64,000 nt of DNA from Kappaphycus alvarezii. Taxonomy: Eukaryota; Rhodophyta; Florideophyceae; Gigartinales; Solieriaceae. A program made the translations under genes and the position numbers. The stretch covers positions 1-64,000 of the forward strand of contig NADL03000079.1 of the NCBI GenBank assembly GCA_002205965.3, read 5' to 3'. The notes under the pieces were generated by a model, which did no database searches, was not told the origin of the DNA, and was given only the letters and a program-made list of their open reading frames with translations. Position 1 is the first letter of the stretch; every line of letters begins with the position of its first letter. Shown here one piece after another: positions 32,071-43,473 of the stretch.

Positions 32071-32432
32071 GTGCTTAAATCAGGGATTTATAGCTGTTCT
32101 GTGCAGCAATGGGTATTGAGACCTGCACAAGCTCCCAACATTGAAAGCGCGGGAGTGTGGAGATGACTGTAACTGGTTCCTACACTGTTCCTCGCTTGTT
32201 TTATCAATCAAATGATTGCTAGTAGTTGATTTACAGTAGTTTGAAATTTGGGGCGACGGCGCTGGCAATTAAAGGACCAAATCATCGGCCGGGTGATGCC
32301 GAAACATCCCCGGCCGCATTCGTGTTGTTCGTAGAACTATCTCGTCTCGCGTTGTTCCGCCGACGGAAAGCGCGTCCCACGAGATAACAGGTCGGTCAAA
32401 GGCCTGTCTGCGGACGACGCAGTGCAACGACA
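32071..32432. other. No recognisable gene; possible LTR of element G
   Basis: Begins with sequence after RNase H, includes TGGAGATGACTGTAACTGG after a purine run, and ends at the left edge of the tandem duplication. No second LTR to confirm. Confidence 0.35.
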
Positions 32433-33430
32433 CCAGTCTACGCAAATGCCGCTGTTGCACTGATGCTCAGTTCACCGCATTCCACTGGCCTCCAACGACT
32501 GGAATTGTCCACCAATAAACATTTGGAACGACCAGGGCCAATGCCCTCCAGGGACTGTAAACGTCCACAAATTAACCACTGGAACGGCCTGCCGATGTTC
32601 TGGGGATGAAAATTTTTGAATTTCAAATCAATCTCTTTAGTCCCACATATGGCTCTGCGGCGCCATGACCTGGCCAAAACCAGTGCGCGACTGTACTTGT
32701 GGGACTGTACTCTATCCTGCTTGTTTGTCAGTAAATTGCTGCCGTTATCGACACTGCGCCACACCGTTACGATACTGCGCCACACTCAACTGTACTGTGC
32801 AATCAGCAATAAAATCCAAAATTTCCGCGAAACGACGACCATGACCTCTTCCGCCCAGAACGAGAACCCTGCATTCCTCCACGAAACCGAAAAGAAAAAT
32901 TCAAAACATTGAACCCGTGCGCAGCCGATCGACCGCTTCGGGCAATCTGACGCTGTTTTCAAAGCTTTCCCGTCCTCTCATGCAAATCTACACCGACGTG
33001 TATTTTCCGGCGTCGTTGCATTCCTTAGGGTCACGGACCGTGGCCTCTTCCGCGAAACGAAAAACGAAACGTACAAAAATTTGAACCTGTCCCCAGCCGA
33101 TCAACCACTCTGGTCATCGCAACCACCGACGCCGCCGTCTCTTTCAATTTTGGTTGGTTGAGCGCTCGGCCGCTTCGCCATACTGTCCAACCCAGCCGCG
33201 CGCAAAACGTGTGGTCGGCGCTCAACGTGAGCTCGGCTGGGTCGCACATCGGCGGCCCGACGGCGGTAGACCCAGAGATCTCCGAGTTTTCTTTTGTTTT
33301 CGCAGAAAAACTTTTTCCGAGCTGCACAATGTCTGGAAACATCGAGTGCATCAGCTTTCGGTGTGCGCTGGCATTCCAATTTTGGGGACTGAGTGCAGCG
33401 GACGGTGCAACTCCGGCCGCTGAGCACCTC
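32433..33430 (+). repeat. Repeat unit R-like segment in duplication copy 1
   Basis: 32,433-33,200 matches 23,170-23,930. The two-fold GACCTCTTCCGC...GAAACG motif recurs here (32,840 and 33,045). Overlapping frames are not family-like. Confidence 0.75.
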
Positions 33431-34507
33431 GCGGCATTATGGAGGGGGCTCTACCCGGTGCTTGTGTGCCACGGATGAATTTTTATCGTAGTTTGATGTA
33501 CCACGACATGGGCAGCACACTTGTGCAGAGCTGAGCAAAGCTTTGAGGTACGAAAAAGGCAGCAAGGATAGAGAGGCAATACGAGAAATCGATCTTACGG
33601 GCGGAAGAGAGCAGCTGGGTAGTTGATCCCGGATATGAGAAACGGGAAACATGCAAATCAATGTAATGCAAAGCATGTCAACACGTGTGCTACCGGGTAG
33701 TGTGTGGACCACTGCAACCAAAAAAATGTCGCCATTGGCCAAAGGATCCATCCTTTTGCAGCAAGGTGCGTGGCAGAGGCCTACGCCAGTAGAGGGCAAG
33801 GGCATGATCCATCGTGGCACCGGAGAGAAGACTAGCAAGATCAGCTGCGGGGCAACAAATCTTGCTCGCTTGGACACAAGGAACATCATACGTCTTTGCA
33901 TCATTGCTGCAGTCTAACCGTCTGTTACATCTTTCGAGCGTATGAGTATCCGCTCAAAAAGAGGGTGGAATTTTTGCAAACAATGTGGATGTTCCATATC
34001 GTTCCGTACCTGTACGTACAATCAAATTGCTTGCTTGGTGCACTCCATCACCCTTCACCGAGAATCCTCCGCTACGCTCCCCAACTGCCGTGACTCGTCA
34101 ACAGACTGATCGGAGGGAGGGATGCGTGAGTGTGTTTCGCGCGGCGCCCCATGTCCCGGAGTACACGCGGTATGTCTCAATCTTTCTTCTCCGGATCAAC
34201 CTATTCTAACTCGACGCGACTCCATGCCGCACTTTAATGCCGTTCCGCCACCAAAATCTCATTTTCGGTCCCTATTCGTACCCTCTACCGCAACCCGCCC
34301 CTTCAAGACCAGGTAACATGTCCCAGTCCATTCTAACCTGCTCCATTCCTTGAACCCACCTTTGTGCCGATCAATTCCGCGGGCCCCCTTCCAAATTCCT
34401 CTTTCTCCCTCCGTTCTCACCAGGCCACACTATCATACCCCGCCCCCCTTCGCGTTCTAATCATCTTCCACCCACTTCATAACCCTCCAAACTCCCTGTA
34501 TCCCTCG
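33431..34507. other. No recognisable gene
   Basis: An 88-codon frame at 33,651-33,917 (MQINVMQSMSTRVLPGSVW) starts with ATG and is unchanged in copy 2, but shows no domain. 34,330-34,507 is pyrimidine-rich. Similarity to the D' flank starts at about 34,508. Confidence 0.4.
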
Positions 34508-34680
34508 CACCCACCCAAGTGCTCTTTCAACGAATGTGCCCCTCCACGTCGCATCCCCCCAGTGTTGCAATGCTGCGATCAACACCCTCGCATCCCTCCC
34601 ACCATGCCGCCTGAAACCTTCCACATTTTCTTCTCAAAAATTCCACACTTTATCCCACCCGTTTTGGGGACGTCTGTGTT

Positions 34681-35500
34681 TTGGCTCATGTCTCGTGCTT
34701 GTCCCCGAAGTGCGTTGAGTTCGGTGGAATGGAAGCCGAGACTCAGCATTGCAATGTCCCTAGTTTGGACACGCATGGCATTCCAATGCTGAGCCTCTAT
34801 TCCATTCTACCGCGCTTCACGCACCCCTTGACAGAGTGCAGAGATGTGCAAAACCGTTTGGTTCGTGTTTGTAATGTTTTGTCTTGTAAGTCCGAGTGTC
34901 GCCCCGAGCACCTGGGAACTGTGGCAGAGAAGAGTCGCGATAACGTTGATCGGTCGTGAAACGATCAAGTGGATACTATGCAATGGCTGAGCGTAAAGCT
35001 ATGGGCGTGGCTTTACGCGTGGAGAGGGCATGATACCCTTGAAGTTTTTTGGAAGGGGTTTGTCAGACGGGCTCGAGAAAACATGCAGTCGAAGGAGGGT
35101 TGTGCGATTGGGCTTTCGCGGGGGTGGTTTCCGAAGATGGTTTTTTCGGTTTGAATAAGTTTTGGAAAATGGTGGGAGTTTGTGTTGTAGTCTGATTATG
35201 TATACAATATGTACGGAGGTGAGTGTGGCGATTCGATTTGGAGGTGTGGCAAGGGATCTTTCAAGGAAATGTGATGGTGGAACGGTTTGGAGTTTGGCAC
35301 TTGTGGAGGAAGGTTCGTTTAAATTGGAATGGGCCATGTCATTGAAATCAATTCCGGTCGCTCTCAACGTTCTCTCCGGCCTCTGTTTGAACGAGGTGTT
35401 GTGGCGCCCAAACAATTGCGTGAGGCAGTCGGAATGCTCTCCTGTCGGGCTTGGTGCTTTGCGAGGAATATGGTCTGCCTGTATAGCTTGGTCATACTAG
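34681..35500 (+). pseudogene. Unidentified conserved ORF relic, duplication copy 1
   Basis: Counterpart of 5,579-6,320. The frame 34,681-34,959 is open up to a TGA after EKSRDNVDRS and continues NDQVDTMQWLSVKLWAW in the same frame (34,969-35,154). A second frame, 35,162-35,500, has SVAIRFGGVARDLSRK and FKLEWAMSLKSIPVAL. The inverted copy keeps Arg at this TGA but has a stop elsewhere, so an ancestral open frame is plausible. Product unknown. Confidence 0.35.
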
Positions 35501-35649
35501 AGTGAGAAGTGTTTCACAACTACTATTTATGTTTGCGTAAGTCAATATGGATCATTACCGTAAATAAATGCCAATAGAGGGAAAGAGGTGGTTGTCGAAG
35601 AATTTCTGAGTCTGTTGCAACTAGGCGTATTCTTCTCTGTCCAGCACTG

Positions 35650-35795
35650 CCCAGCAGTGAAGAATCCTGTGCGCCTCAGAACCCAAGGCACAGCACTGTC
35701 CTGTGCAGTGCACAGCAGTGCACAACTTTACAGTACTATTCAGTACACAGAAGTGCAGAAATTTACAATACTGTACAGTAGTGTACAGTAGAAGG
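35650..35795. repeat. GTAC/TGCAC cryptic repeat, duplication copy 1
   Basis: Inverted copy of 5,200-5,345, with almost no changes. Ends TACTGTACAGTAGTGTACAG. Confidence 0.7.
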
Positions 35796-36490
35796 AACAG
35801 TGGTGAAGACTGGTAATTTGATCCAAGAAAAAAAATTGCACCCAGATGCATCCCTGGAAGCCGCCCCTATCACAAATACCCCAGAAGGCTTCTGTGGACA
35901 GTCGTCAACTGGGCGCGCGGGTGAGGTTATTCAGAGGACGGAAATAGCAACCGGCAGGACTCTAACGGGTCCGTACGGAACTATGAACCTCTGGGTACCT
36001 TTGACATCGATGGATTGGTGTGACTTCAACTCTGAAGATGGCGACGGCGTCGATGACGCCGTTCACTAAGCAGAGGAGCTGGGCCTTGCCGAGGCGGTGG
36101 TTCAGAAAGTAGCGATGGTTCGTGGCGGTCTATCACCACAGTTGCCACATGCGGAGATCAAAAAGTGATGGATGCCCTTTTTGCTTCAGGTGGATCTCAT
36201 AATTTCTTTCATAACCGCAACCCCTTTTTGAACTATAAAAGAATTCATCTTTGCGAGGTTCAAACATCCTCGGAGAAGTCCGTCCTTGTCGGAAAGGGTA
36301 CAGTGCTTATTCTATTGGCTGGAGGAATTCATATGAAAGCTTATCAAGCCCATCATTTTCAGTCAAACGTTATCTCTGTTGCAAAATTGACGACATATTT
36401 CAGTATTCTCCTCATAGCTGACCCGACGGTGGGGAATTTTAATACCAACTGCTTCACCAAGATAAGAAATCTGGGGAAACAGTTAAAGGC

Positions 36491-36895
36491 ATGGAAATTG
36501 CGGATTATGGCTTGTGCCTTCTGCAGATACTGTATCCCAAGCGTAAGAAGGCAGCACATACTTCTTTTCTCGACCCTCCGCAGCAGAAGCGTCTGATTTA
36601 TTTCAAGGAATACTACAAAAAATACAACTCGGATCGGGAGCTTGCGCTTGAGTGGCACAATCGAATAGGACACCCAAATCTTGGAAGGCATCTCAAGCTT
36701 TCGCAAACATTCGACGATGTCGCAAAGTTTTTCCGAAGTACTTTGCAGGGTTTATTTTGTTTCCCGTGCACAATTGGAAAGGTTCAAAGGGGAACCATCT
36801 CTGCCAGTTCAAGAGTAACACACTATTCTCTCGAATTGGTTCATTTAGAAATAAAACGCAAGATGCCTACACCTTCAAACGGTGACAGTAACTAG
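36491..36895 (+). pseudogene. Copia D GAG-pre-integrase and integrase start (copy 1)
   Basis: A 134-codon frame with the HHCC zinc finger (WHNRIGH and CFPC) and the start of the integrase core. It stops at TAG (36,893-36,895) after NGDSN; the same frame continues AVGFIDDSTAKSNVYFIK, so a single nonsense codon interrupts it. Confidence 0.8.
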
Positions 36896-38303
36896 GCTGT
36901 TGGCTTCATTGATGATAGCACCGCAAAATCCAATGTGTACTTCATCAAGCAACGATTTGATATATTCCTGCCTTACAGTACTACAAGGAAAGATCTGAGG
37001 GAATAAAAAATTCAAGCTCTTGAATATACGACTTCGATGGAGCTGGCGAGAATGTGCCGCGGCTCGTGAAGGATTTCCGCCTTCGTAATGTAATTATTCT
37101 TGAGCCTTCCCCTCCACATCCTCTACAAAGTAAAGGTGTAGCGAAACAACTGATGAAAGAACTAGGAACTCGCGCTCGCGTACTCCTTTTCGGTGCGAAA
37201 TTGGATATCGCCTTGTGGGCCGAGGCGATGCGATGAGTCATGAAAATTTTCTCTGCAATCTTCTACCGTCCGATCGTACTGGAGGTGAAATTTCAATCCT
37301 TCTTTAGAATAGTAACACAAGAGTCAGTTTCCAAAATCTTCACATCTTTGGGCAACAAGGATTTTTTTCTTTCCCAGTATGACAACCGCCCAAAAAAAGG
37401 CTTTCTGCTCCCGCCGCCCATGGTATTTTAGTTGGGTATGATAGACTTTATTTCGAATCTATCCCTCCGAGTCGAAGAAGTTAGTAACAACACGCTGTCA
37501 TTATTTTCGATTGTGTGGTACCAAACAGCTTCCTGCTGTCAACACTCTTATTAATGGCATCTAAAGACAGGTTCAGTTGGAATCGGAACAAGAAATATCT
37601 AAGTCTGAGTCCGAACACATGTTGACTCAAGCTTTTCAGGTGGTATTTGGAAATCTTCTTTCAGTAGAGTCAGCTCGTTTAAATATTGCGCGTGGAAATC
37701 TGAAGGATCTACGTCTGCCTAGATCTTTCAAAGAGGCAATCAAAGACGAAAACTGGCGCGGTGCAATAGACTGCGAATATACTACTTTGAGGAAGAGGTA
37801 TACTTGGAATTAAGTCCATCGTTCGCATGGAATAAAGGCAAAATATAATCACATAGGTGTTTAGGCTGAAGCCCTTGGACTCTGGTGGAACATATTTCCC
37901 TTATCAGGTTCGCTATTGCGTACGCGAACACCTCCAAACCCCCTAAATCGACTTCGATCCTGATCACTTATATGCCCCTGTCGCCTACCATGAAGCTATT
38001 CCAATATTACTGGCATTGGCTGCCGCAGATGATCTTACCATCGAAGGAGGGATATGGATCGCGCGAATTTTTATAAAAGCATTGATCGACAGGTGTTCAT
38101 TTAGCAGCCAAAAGATTCAAGTGGTAGAGAGGAAGAGCCAGGTCCCGTCTGCTAACTAACAAAATCGATGTATAGCTCGAAACAAGCTGGAAAAGTATAA
38201 GGGTCACCCTTCGTAACTTCACTACTGCGTTGGGGATTCAAGCAGTCTAAAGTTGACTTCCGAGTGTTCTTCAAAGTTGCCAATACAGATTTCGTAATAA
38301 TCT

Positions 38304-38897
38304 TTGCTATGCTCGAAGATATGCATTTCTTTCAATTTTACAGCGCTGATGGAATACCTCAAAGAAAGACTGAGGTCAGAATTTTCAATTAAGTTGTATG
38401 GTTCAATCAAATCGAACGTTGCATGGGACATGCACCATTCAAATGTGGGCATAAAAATAGATCAACGGAGATATGCAGAAGATGTGCTTGCAAAAGAAGG
38501 ACTGAAAGAAGCTAATGCTGTTCGGACAGCTCTTCCATCTGACGCATATCTTTTCCCAGCTTATCTCTGTGAACATATTTTATCAAGGAGTGGTCATGCT
38601 CGATACTACTCTAAAGTGGGACAGTTGCTATATCGTTCTGTTTGCACAAGGCCTGACATGTCATTCGCCGTAAATTCTCTGGCTACACATGTCCGTTCAC
38701 CAGCTGCAAGGCGTATGGTTTCGTTGGGAGTAGTACTCAGGTACCTTTCCGGAACTCGCAGTTTGGGAATTAAGTATCGCACAGCAACAACTGTGAACAA
38801 CAAAAGTATGGATTTCGAGTCCTTTGTTGACTCAGATGGGGCTGGAAACAAAAGTAATCGAAAGTCAACAACTGGATTCGTTGTCATGTTGAATTAG
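38304..38897 (+). pseudogene. Copia D RT connection and RNase H (copy 1)
   Basis: A 197-codon frame with YAEDVLAKEGLKEANAV, GHARYYSKVGQLLYRSV, CTRPDMSFAVNSLA and VVLRYLSGTRSLGIKY (connection), then KSTTGFVVMLN (RNase H). It ends at a TAG. VALSSVEAEYVAL and the rest of RNase H lie in the next frames to 39,290. Confidence 0.85.
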
Positions 38898-39305
38898 TCT
38901 CTAGTAGCAAGCAAAAGTCAGAGGTAGAGTATTGTTGCTTTGTCTTCCGTCGAGGCCGAGTATGTAGCATTGTTAACCTGCCTGTGCCAAAGACGTTTAT
39001 GGATTGGAAGAATATTTTTGGAAATTGAGAAAAATTCCCCGTACCGTGACAAGGCAAAACTGATGGCGACCTCGATCCACGTGGACAATAACGTGGTGCT
39101 TTCAATGGCTATATCGGACAAGATCTCAACAATGAACAAATTTGTCGATGTTAGTTCCATCATGTTCGCTATCTCATTTCAAATGGTTTGCTCAAGGTGA
39201 AATACATTTCAACTGAAAACCAAGTGTCGGATTTGCTTACAGAGACAGTCAACAAAGAGGTCATGGGCACATTATGGTCGCTCTTGGTTAACTATAGTTT
39301 GTCAC

Positions 39306-39840
39306 TTTAACCTGCTCGCATCCCTCAACGCGGTAAAGACTACAAAGCATAGAAGATATGAATCTTTCATCGAAACCTCCGCACGGAGCAGACTCATGCC
39401 CATCCCTATGTCCACCCTTGAGTGCTGGCACCAAGACTCCTACGCAGTGCTACTCGACGTGGCGCGGAAGGTGGCTGTTAGAGCAATGGAGACATACGGG
39501 ACGGTTCGAGCGGTTATGACCAAGAGGAAGGCGGCAGCAGCAGTGATGTTCAATGCATCATGGCTGCTGACAGGTTTCGAGCCAGTGTTATTCAAGATAG
39601 AGTGGCTGCGCAACCCCAGTCGCTCGGGCATAGTCGCAGTTTCGGCAAAGCACAAAAATGGGCAAAAGAACCCAGAAATCCCTCTGGGATTCCCTCTCTC
39701 TCCCTCTTCTGCTCGAGGAGTCGGGAATTTATTCTAAGTACTTTTCTAGTTCAGACATGTCTGTCGACGCCCTAGAACTGTCCTGCCTCTCTCCTGAGGT
39801 CAACAGTTGTTGTCGATAGACAACTCAATAAAAAAGATTG
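39306..39840 (+). pseudogene. LINE 3' part: end of endonuclease domain and 3' UTR (copy 1)
   Basis: NLLASLNAVKTTKHRRYESF (from about 39,311), then LMPIPMSTLECWHQDSYAVL and VRAMETYGTVRAVMTKRKAA parallel the LINE endonuclease C-terminus at 21,600-22,030 and 58,860-59,150 (STLGGWHPDA here is STLECWHQDS). The frame runs on to a TAA at 39,735-39,737. A 3' UTR-like tail with CAATAAAAAAG follows. 5'-truncated, directly abutting copia D. Confidence 0.8.
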
Positions 39841-39978
39841 ATTACCACACGTACGTACTGTAATTGCCCTTATCCAAAGCTGTGTGACTCTTTGAAGAGG
39901 CATGAGTGATTTGGCAATCACGTGCACTAACGTAAGTGTGTCACCATTAACAGTCCCCCATTGCCAATCTTTGATTGG

Positions 39979-40371
39979 TTATTTTTGTTGGATGGTGGCT
40001 ATAAATTTTCGCTTTCTTCGTGAGCCTGATTTGCTGATCTCGTTGATAAATTCTCGAAGCAGCTCCGGCACATCTTGTTGCAGAGACGTGATGTCTACCC
40101 AGACCATTTCGTCCTTTTTCAGACCCGCCCATTTGACTTCGACCTCAAACTTGTTGCCAATCCGTCGAATGTCTTTGAAATCTTCTACGAAAAGCAGCTC
40201 GTCTTTCCGATAAGCTAGGTGTTCTTTAACGTCTTCAGATACACTAAAGTCCTTATTTCGGAAAGCTTCAATCTCCTTCCGTGAACTGACTCTTTGACAC
40301 CACTCAGGAGGTCTTCTACCTCGAAAATGTGATGATCTCGGCGTTCGACTACACGAAAAGGGCCGTGACAT
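39979..40371 (-). pseudogene. Chromovirus chromodomain C-terminus (copy 1)
   Basis: FVEDFKDIRRIGNKFEVEVK followed by WAGLKKDEMVWVDITSL is a chromodomain fold sequence (hydrophobic beta strands and W-x-G), likely once used to target histone marks. It ends RKRKFIATIQQK and TAA. Its upstream half overlaps the neighbouring frame, meaning a frameshift near 40,290. Confidence 0.85.
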
Positions 40372-40607
40372 CTCAGATTTGTCTTGCAGCGGACGTTCTT
40401 GGCCATGACTCCTTTCAGAACGTAGTCGCCTCCTTCGATGTCAACAGCTCTGATTCTAGTGCGACGGTTATGAGCATCGACAGCAGATTTGCGTTGCTTG
40501 TTTCCCTGTCTTACAGCGTTTCGATGGATGCCTTTCAGGCTTCTATGGAGCTTCTCGATGTCCATTTGAGCTGCAACGCGCCGCTTGTCGATGTCCGTAA
40601 CTGCCAT
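40215..40607 (-). pseudogene. Chromovirus integrase C-terminal (GPY/F-like) module (copy 1)
   Basis: KGIHRNAVRQGNKQRKSAVD, FEGDYVL-type IEGGDYVLKGVMAKN and HGPFRVVERRDHHIFEVEDL are typical of the post-integrase GPY/F region preceding the chromodomain. Confidence 0.8.
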
Positions 40608-40643
40608 TAATTCCTCCTGACTTCGAAAGATGGCAACGAGAGG

Positions 40644-41258
40644 CTAATCTTGTGGTAAACCCGTGAAGACAGTGAGCGGGCATTTCCCATTGAGCTTCCT
40701 GGTTGGCCCACTATTCAAGGCCGATTGGATCAGGGGGAGTATGCTAGGCCACGCAGACTGTAGTAGCTGGAACTCAGAGAGAAGTACTCTACAGGTCCTT
40801 AGTAGCTCGCGACATAACGCTTCGACAGTTCTGTTGCTCCAAGGACAGTAAGGCAGTGTGGAATGGTGGTTGGTTTTCAGTTTCTGTGCCAAGGACTTCA
40901 GGAGTTTGTTCTTGAAGTGGCTGCATTGGTTCGAAGTCCAGGATTTGCACACTCCGAAAGCAGCAAACTACTCTACGAGAACTCTAGCAGTGGTTTCTGA
41001 ATCAGCCTCTCAAACACTTCTTAGCCACACGTAACCAAAGAGGTCGTCCTCAATGATCAGTGTGCACAGTTTTCCTTCATCCCCTTTACTCATGTAGCAA
41101 AAGTCGAAATGAATGAGTCCGTTGGGTTTGGAGGCGTGGAGCGAATGTCCAAGAGGTCTTGGGATGAGAATACCGTCCTTTGTTGAGATACAGTACAGTA
41201 GCGGCAACAGGGGCAGCAGGCGACGAAAGGGCACTACAAACTGGGAGGACATTGACAT
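40644..41258 (-). pseudogene. Chromovirus integrase core (copy 1)
   Basis: The first frame (41,010-41,258) has IPRPLGHSLHASKPN and LIHFDFCYM, which holds the first Asp, then EDDLFGYVWL. The second (40,644-40,952) has WTSNQCSHFKN, where the second catalytic Asp is Asn, and LPYCPWSNRTVEALCRELLR with the Glu kept. Separated by a frameshift. Confidence 0.85.
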
Positions 41259-41476
41259 TTACGGTTGAAGTCGCCGTTATGGCCACGTAACCAAGTCGCT
41301 GCTTCCCGCCGCAATCGACGATTGTTTTCGTACTGCGCGTGCGTAAGCTGCTCTCGTAGCCAAATGCACCACACTGAAGAATGTTAACCTCAATGATCTA
41401 CTGCAAACCTCAGCGGCTTCCAGTTTCGACCAGTTACTTGCTCTCAAGCTTTGAGATTCTCATGGCTGTAGGTGCA

Positions 41477-41953
41477 AGTTACCGCAAACCTTACCCTTCC
41501 ACGACAGCGTGAGCTCCATTCGAGCTACAGTTGCGAGTTACTGGTCGGCATCTGTTCAAGCTAGCATCAGGTCTATGCCGGGAGCCGGTCGATCAAATGA
41601 TTGAAAAATTACGGTAGGCTGCAGGGAAGCGGGTGGCGCGAGTCGTGTTTCTTTCGCTACCATTGAAAGGGAGCAGTACAATTCAATACAGTACATCGCA
41701 GAGCAGAAGCTGAGGCGGATATCGGTGGAAAGTAGAACACTTCTGGCTTTCATGTGACCACCTGCTGCGCTTGCAGCTTTTCGATTCACCTACGCCAATA
41801 GTAATTCCAAACTTCTGCTTCCATTCACAGCTCAAACATGCCACCGTTTCCTTTCTGTCATCCTCTTTCACTCCGCTCCACCCGCGCTTACATTCCTCTC
41901 CAACCGCTCTCCAACCGCAAACGTCTCGCCTCCACACAAAAACTCCTCCCACC
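41477..41953. other. Probable GLX1 upstream region (copy 1)
   Basis: No gene. Contains GTAC-rich words (CAATACAGTACATCG) and a C-rich stretch right before the start codon. In copy 2 this boundary base is separated from the chromovirus remnant by the inserted LINE. Confidence 0.45.
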
Positions 41954-43354
41954 ATGTCTTCGAAAATGCTCCATGCCGTCTACCGTGTTGCTGATGTTGC
42001 CTCCACTCGCCGCTTCCTCACGGCCTTAGGAATGCATGTTTTACTGAAGCCTGATGTCCCTGCCGAAAATTATACAAACGTCTTCTTTGGATACGGCCCG
42101 GAGCAAAAGAGTGAGCACTTTTCCTTGGAACCTACCTACAATTATGGCGTCAGTTCATATGAAATTGGCACCGGCTTTGGCCACTTTGAAGTCGCGGTGC
42201 AGGATATCTCTCAAGTCGTAGAGTGAGTTCGTCCAAAGAATTTAAAGTTCTGAGGAGGTGGGCCGGTGAAAGGTACGTTGATGTTGTCCCCCTGTCTCTT
42301 TTGTCTCGCACCATCCGACAGACATTGCTTTACATATCCATGACTCTCCTCTTGATGTCGTCGCACTTGTGTATACATCTGTCCTCTTGCTATTTCTGCA
42401 GGGAGCGCAGCCCTCATTGCTTTCGTTGAGGATCCTACGGGATATAGATTTGCGCTTATCCAACACTCTCAGCGTGACCCGCTGTGTCAGGTCATGCTAC
42501 TTGTCAAGGATCTTGATGTCGAAAATGGTCAATCAGATTGAGCAATAGCAATACACGCAGAAGCGAGCGGCCCTCGGATGGGTAGACGCCACGGGTGTGC
42601 TGGTTCTCGTCAGAGCGTACGTCTGATGCAGCCGAATGCGCCAAAAGCGCTGCGGGGTCTAGCGTACGTCAAGTCAGAGCTGTAGCGGGATAGCTACACC
42701 GTCTCCAGTCTCTTCGCAATGCCGGATAGCCCTTGCATAGCTAGATTGATACTTGTCGGTGATGACAGTTTGGTCGGACATACTTTTCGTTGTTACCGCC
42801 CACCATCTCAATTAATCTGGGCGATGTCCCTACAAATACCAGTTCAATGTACTGTACGACGGCTTCCATAAATTTCTGAGCAGATTTGTGATACAAACAC
42901 ACAAGACAATCTGAAGGGAATTGAATTAATGATCAAAGTGTACAGTTGCAGATTTTCAGACCGAATTACTTATCCAATTCCACACTTGACGCTTCCATTG
43001 CCTTTTACGATGCAATGGGTATGCGCTTGTTGCGTAAAATTAATAATCTAGACTACCGTTACACCCTAGCCTTCATGGGTTTCGCGAAGGAGCATGACAG
43101 CACTGTCTTGGAATTAACCTACAACTGGGGCAATCATGACTACACTCCTGGTACCGGGCTATGCTCAAATTGCCGTCAGTGTTCGAGGTGTTTATGACGC
43201 TGCAAAGGGGCTCGAGGAAAACGGTATCGAGCTGGCGAGAAAGGCAGGACCGTTCCCGGGGATCGGCACGAAGATTTGTGCTGTAAGGGACCCGGATGGC
43301 TGGAAAACGGTGCTGGTGGACGAAAAAGTTTTCGAGGAAGTGTTCGAGGAATGA
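41954..43354 (+). pseudogene. Glyoxalase I (lactoylglutathione lyase), plant-type two-domain, copy 1
   Basis: Converts the glutathione-methylglyoxal hemithioacetal to S-lactoylglutathione. Exon 1 starts at the ATG in CACCATGTCTTCG: MLHAVYRVADVASTRRFLTA, FGYGPEQKSEHFSLEPTYNY and GTGFGHFEVAVQD, with the metal-binding His and Glu of domain 1. An intron GTACGT...CTGCAG (42,273-42,401) precedes AALIAFVEDPTGYRFAL and PLCQVMLLVKDLD. Domain 2 (42,952-43,354) holds ASIAFYDAMGMRLLRK, VLELTYNWGNHDYTPGTG and YAQIAVSVRGVYDAAKG, ending DPDGWKTVLVDEK. Breaks: a TGA at 42,224 before the intron, small deletions at 42,230-42,265, and an extra C near 43,159. The second intron's donor could not be fixed. Confidence 0.85.
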
Positions 43355-43473
43355 CCAACTACAGTACTGTGCATGCACTGTACGGTGGGAAGTTGAAGAC
43401 AATGAGGGCAACGCGCAGGACTTGGTGCTCACCCCGCAATGGATGCTGAACCGCCTTTTATCAAAGAAAATCA

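Larger units (their letters stand above)
36165..39305 (+). mobile_element. Degenerate Ty1/copia element D, duplication copy 1
   Basis: Order: protease-like (LFASGGSHNFFHNRN, 36,165 on, catalytic Asp lost to Ala), HHCC finger LEWHNRIGHPNLGRH and GLFCFPCTIGKVQRG (36,640-36,795), integrase LELVHLEIKRKMPTPS (first Asp is Glu), YDFDGAGENV (second Asp kept), SPPHPLQSKGVAKQLMKEL (catalytic Glu is Lys). Then the linker LPRSFKEAIKDENWRGAI (37,700), RT VANTDFVIIFAMLEDMHF (YVDD is MLED), and RNase H. Active sites of all three enzymes are damaged. No LTRs found. A LINE fragment abuts it at 39,306. Confidence 0.87.
39979..41476 (-). mobile_element. Ty3/gypsy chromovirus remnant (copy 1)
   Basis: The minus-strand order integrase, GPY/F-like module, chromodomain is diagnostic of chromoviruses. 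No LTRs, RT or protease are left; the right edge is where duplication copy 2 contains an extra LINE. Identical in layout to 56,229-57,726. Confidence 0.87.

Noticed and set aside
33651-33917. 88-codon ATG frame kept in both duplication copies
   Set aside because: Conservation only reflects the recent duplication. No domain and unremarkable composition.
42223-42255. A 33-bp intron (GTGAGT...CTGAG) that would bypass the TGA in GLX1
   Set aside because: It would remove a helix present in the family, is shorter than the other introns seen here, and fails in copy 1; a point lesion or sequence error is simpler.
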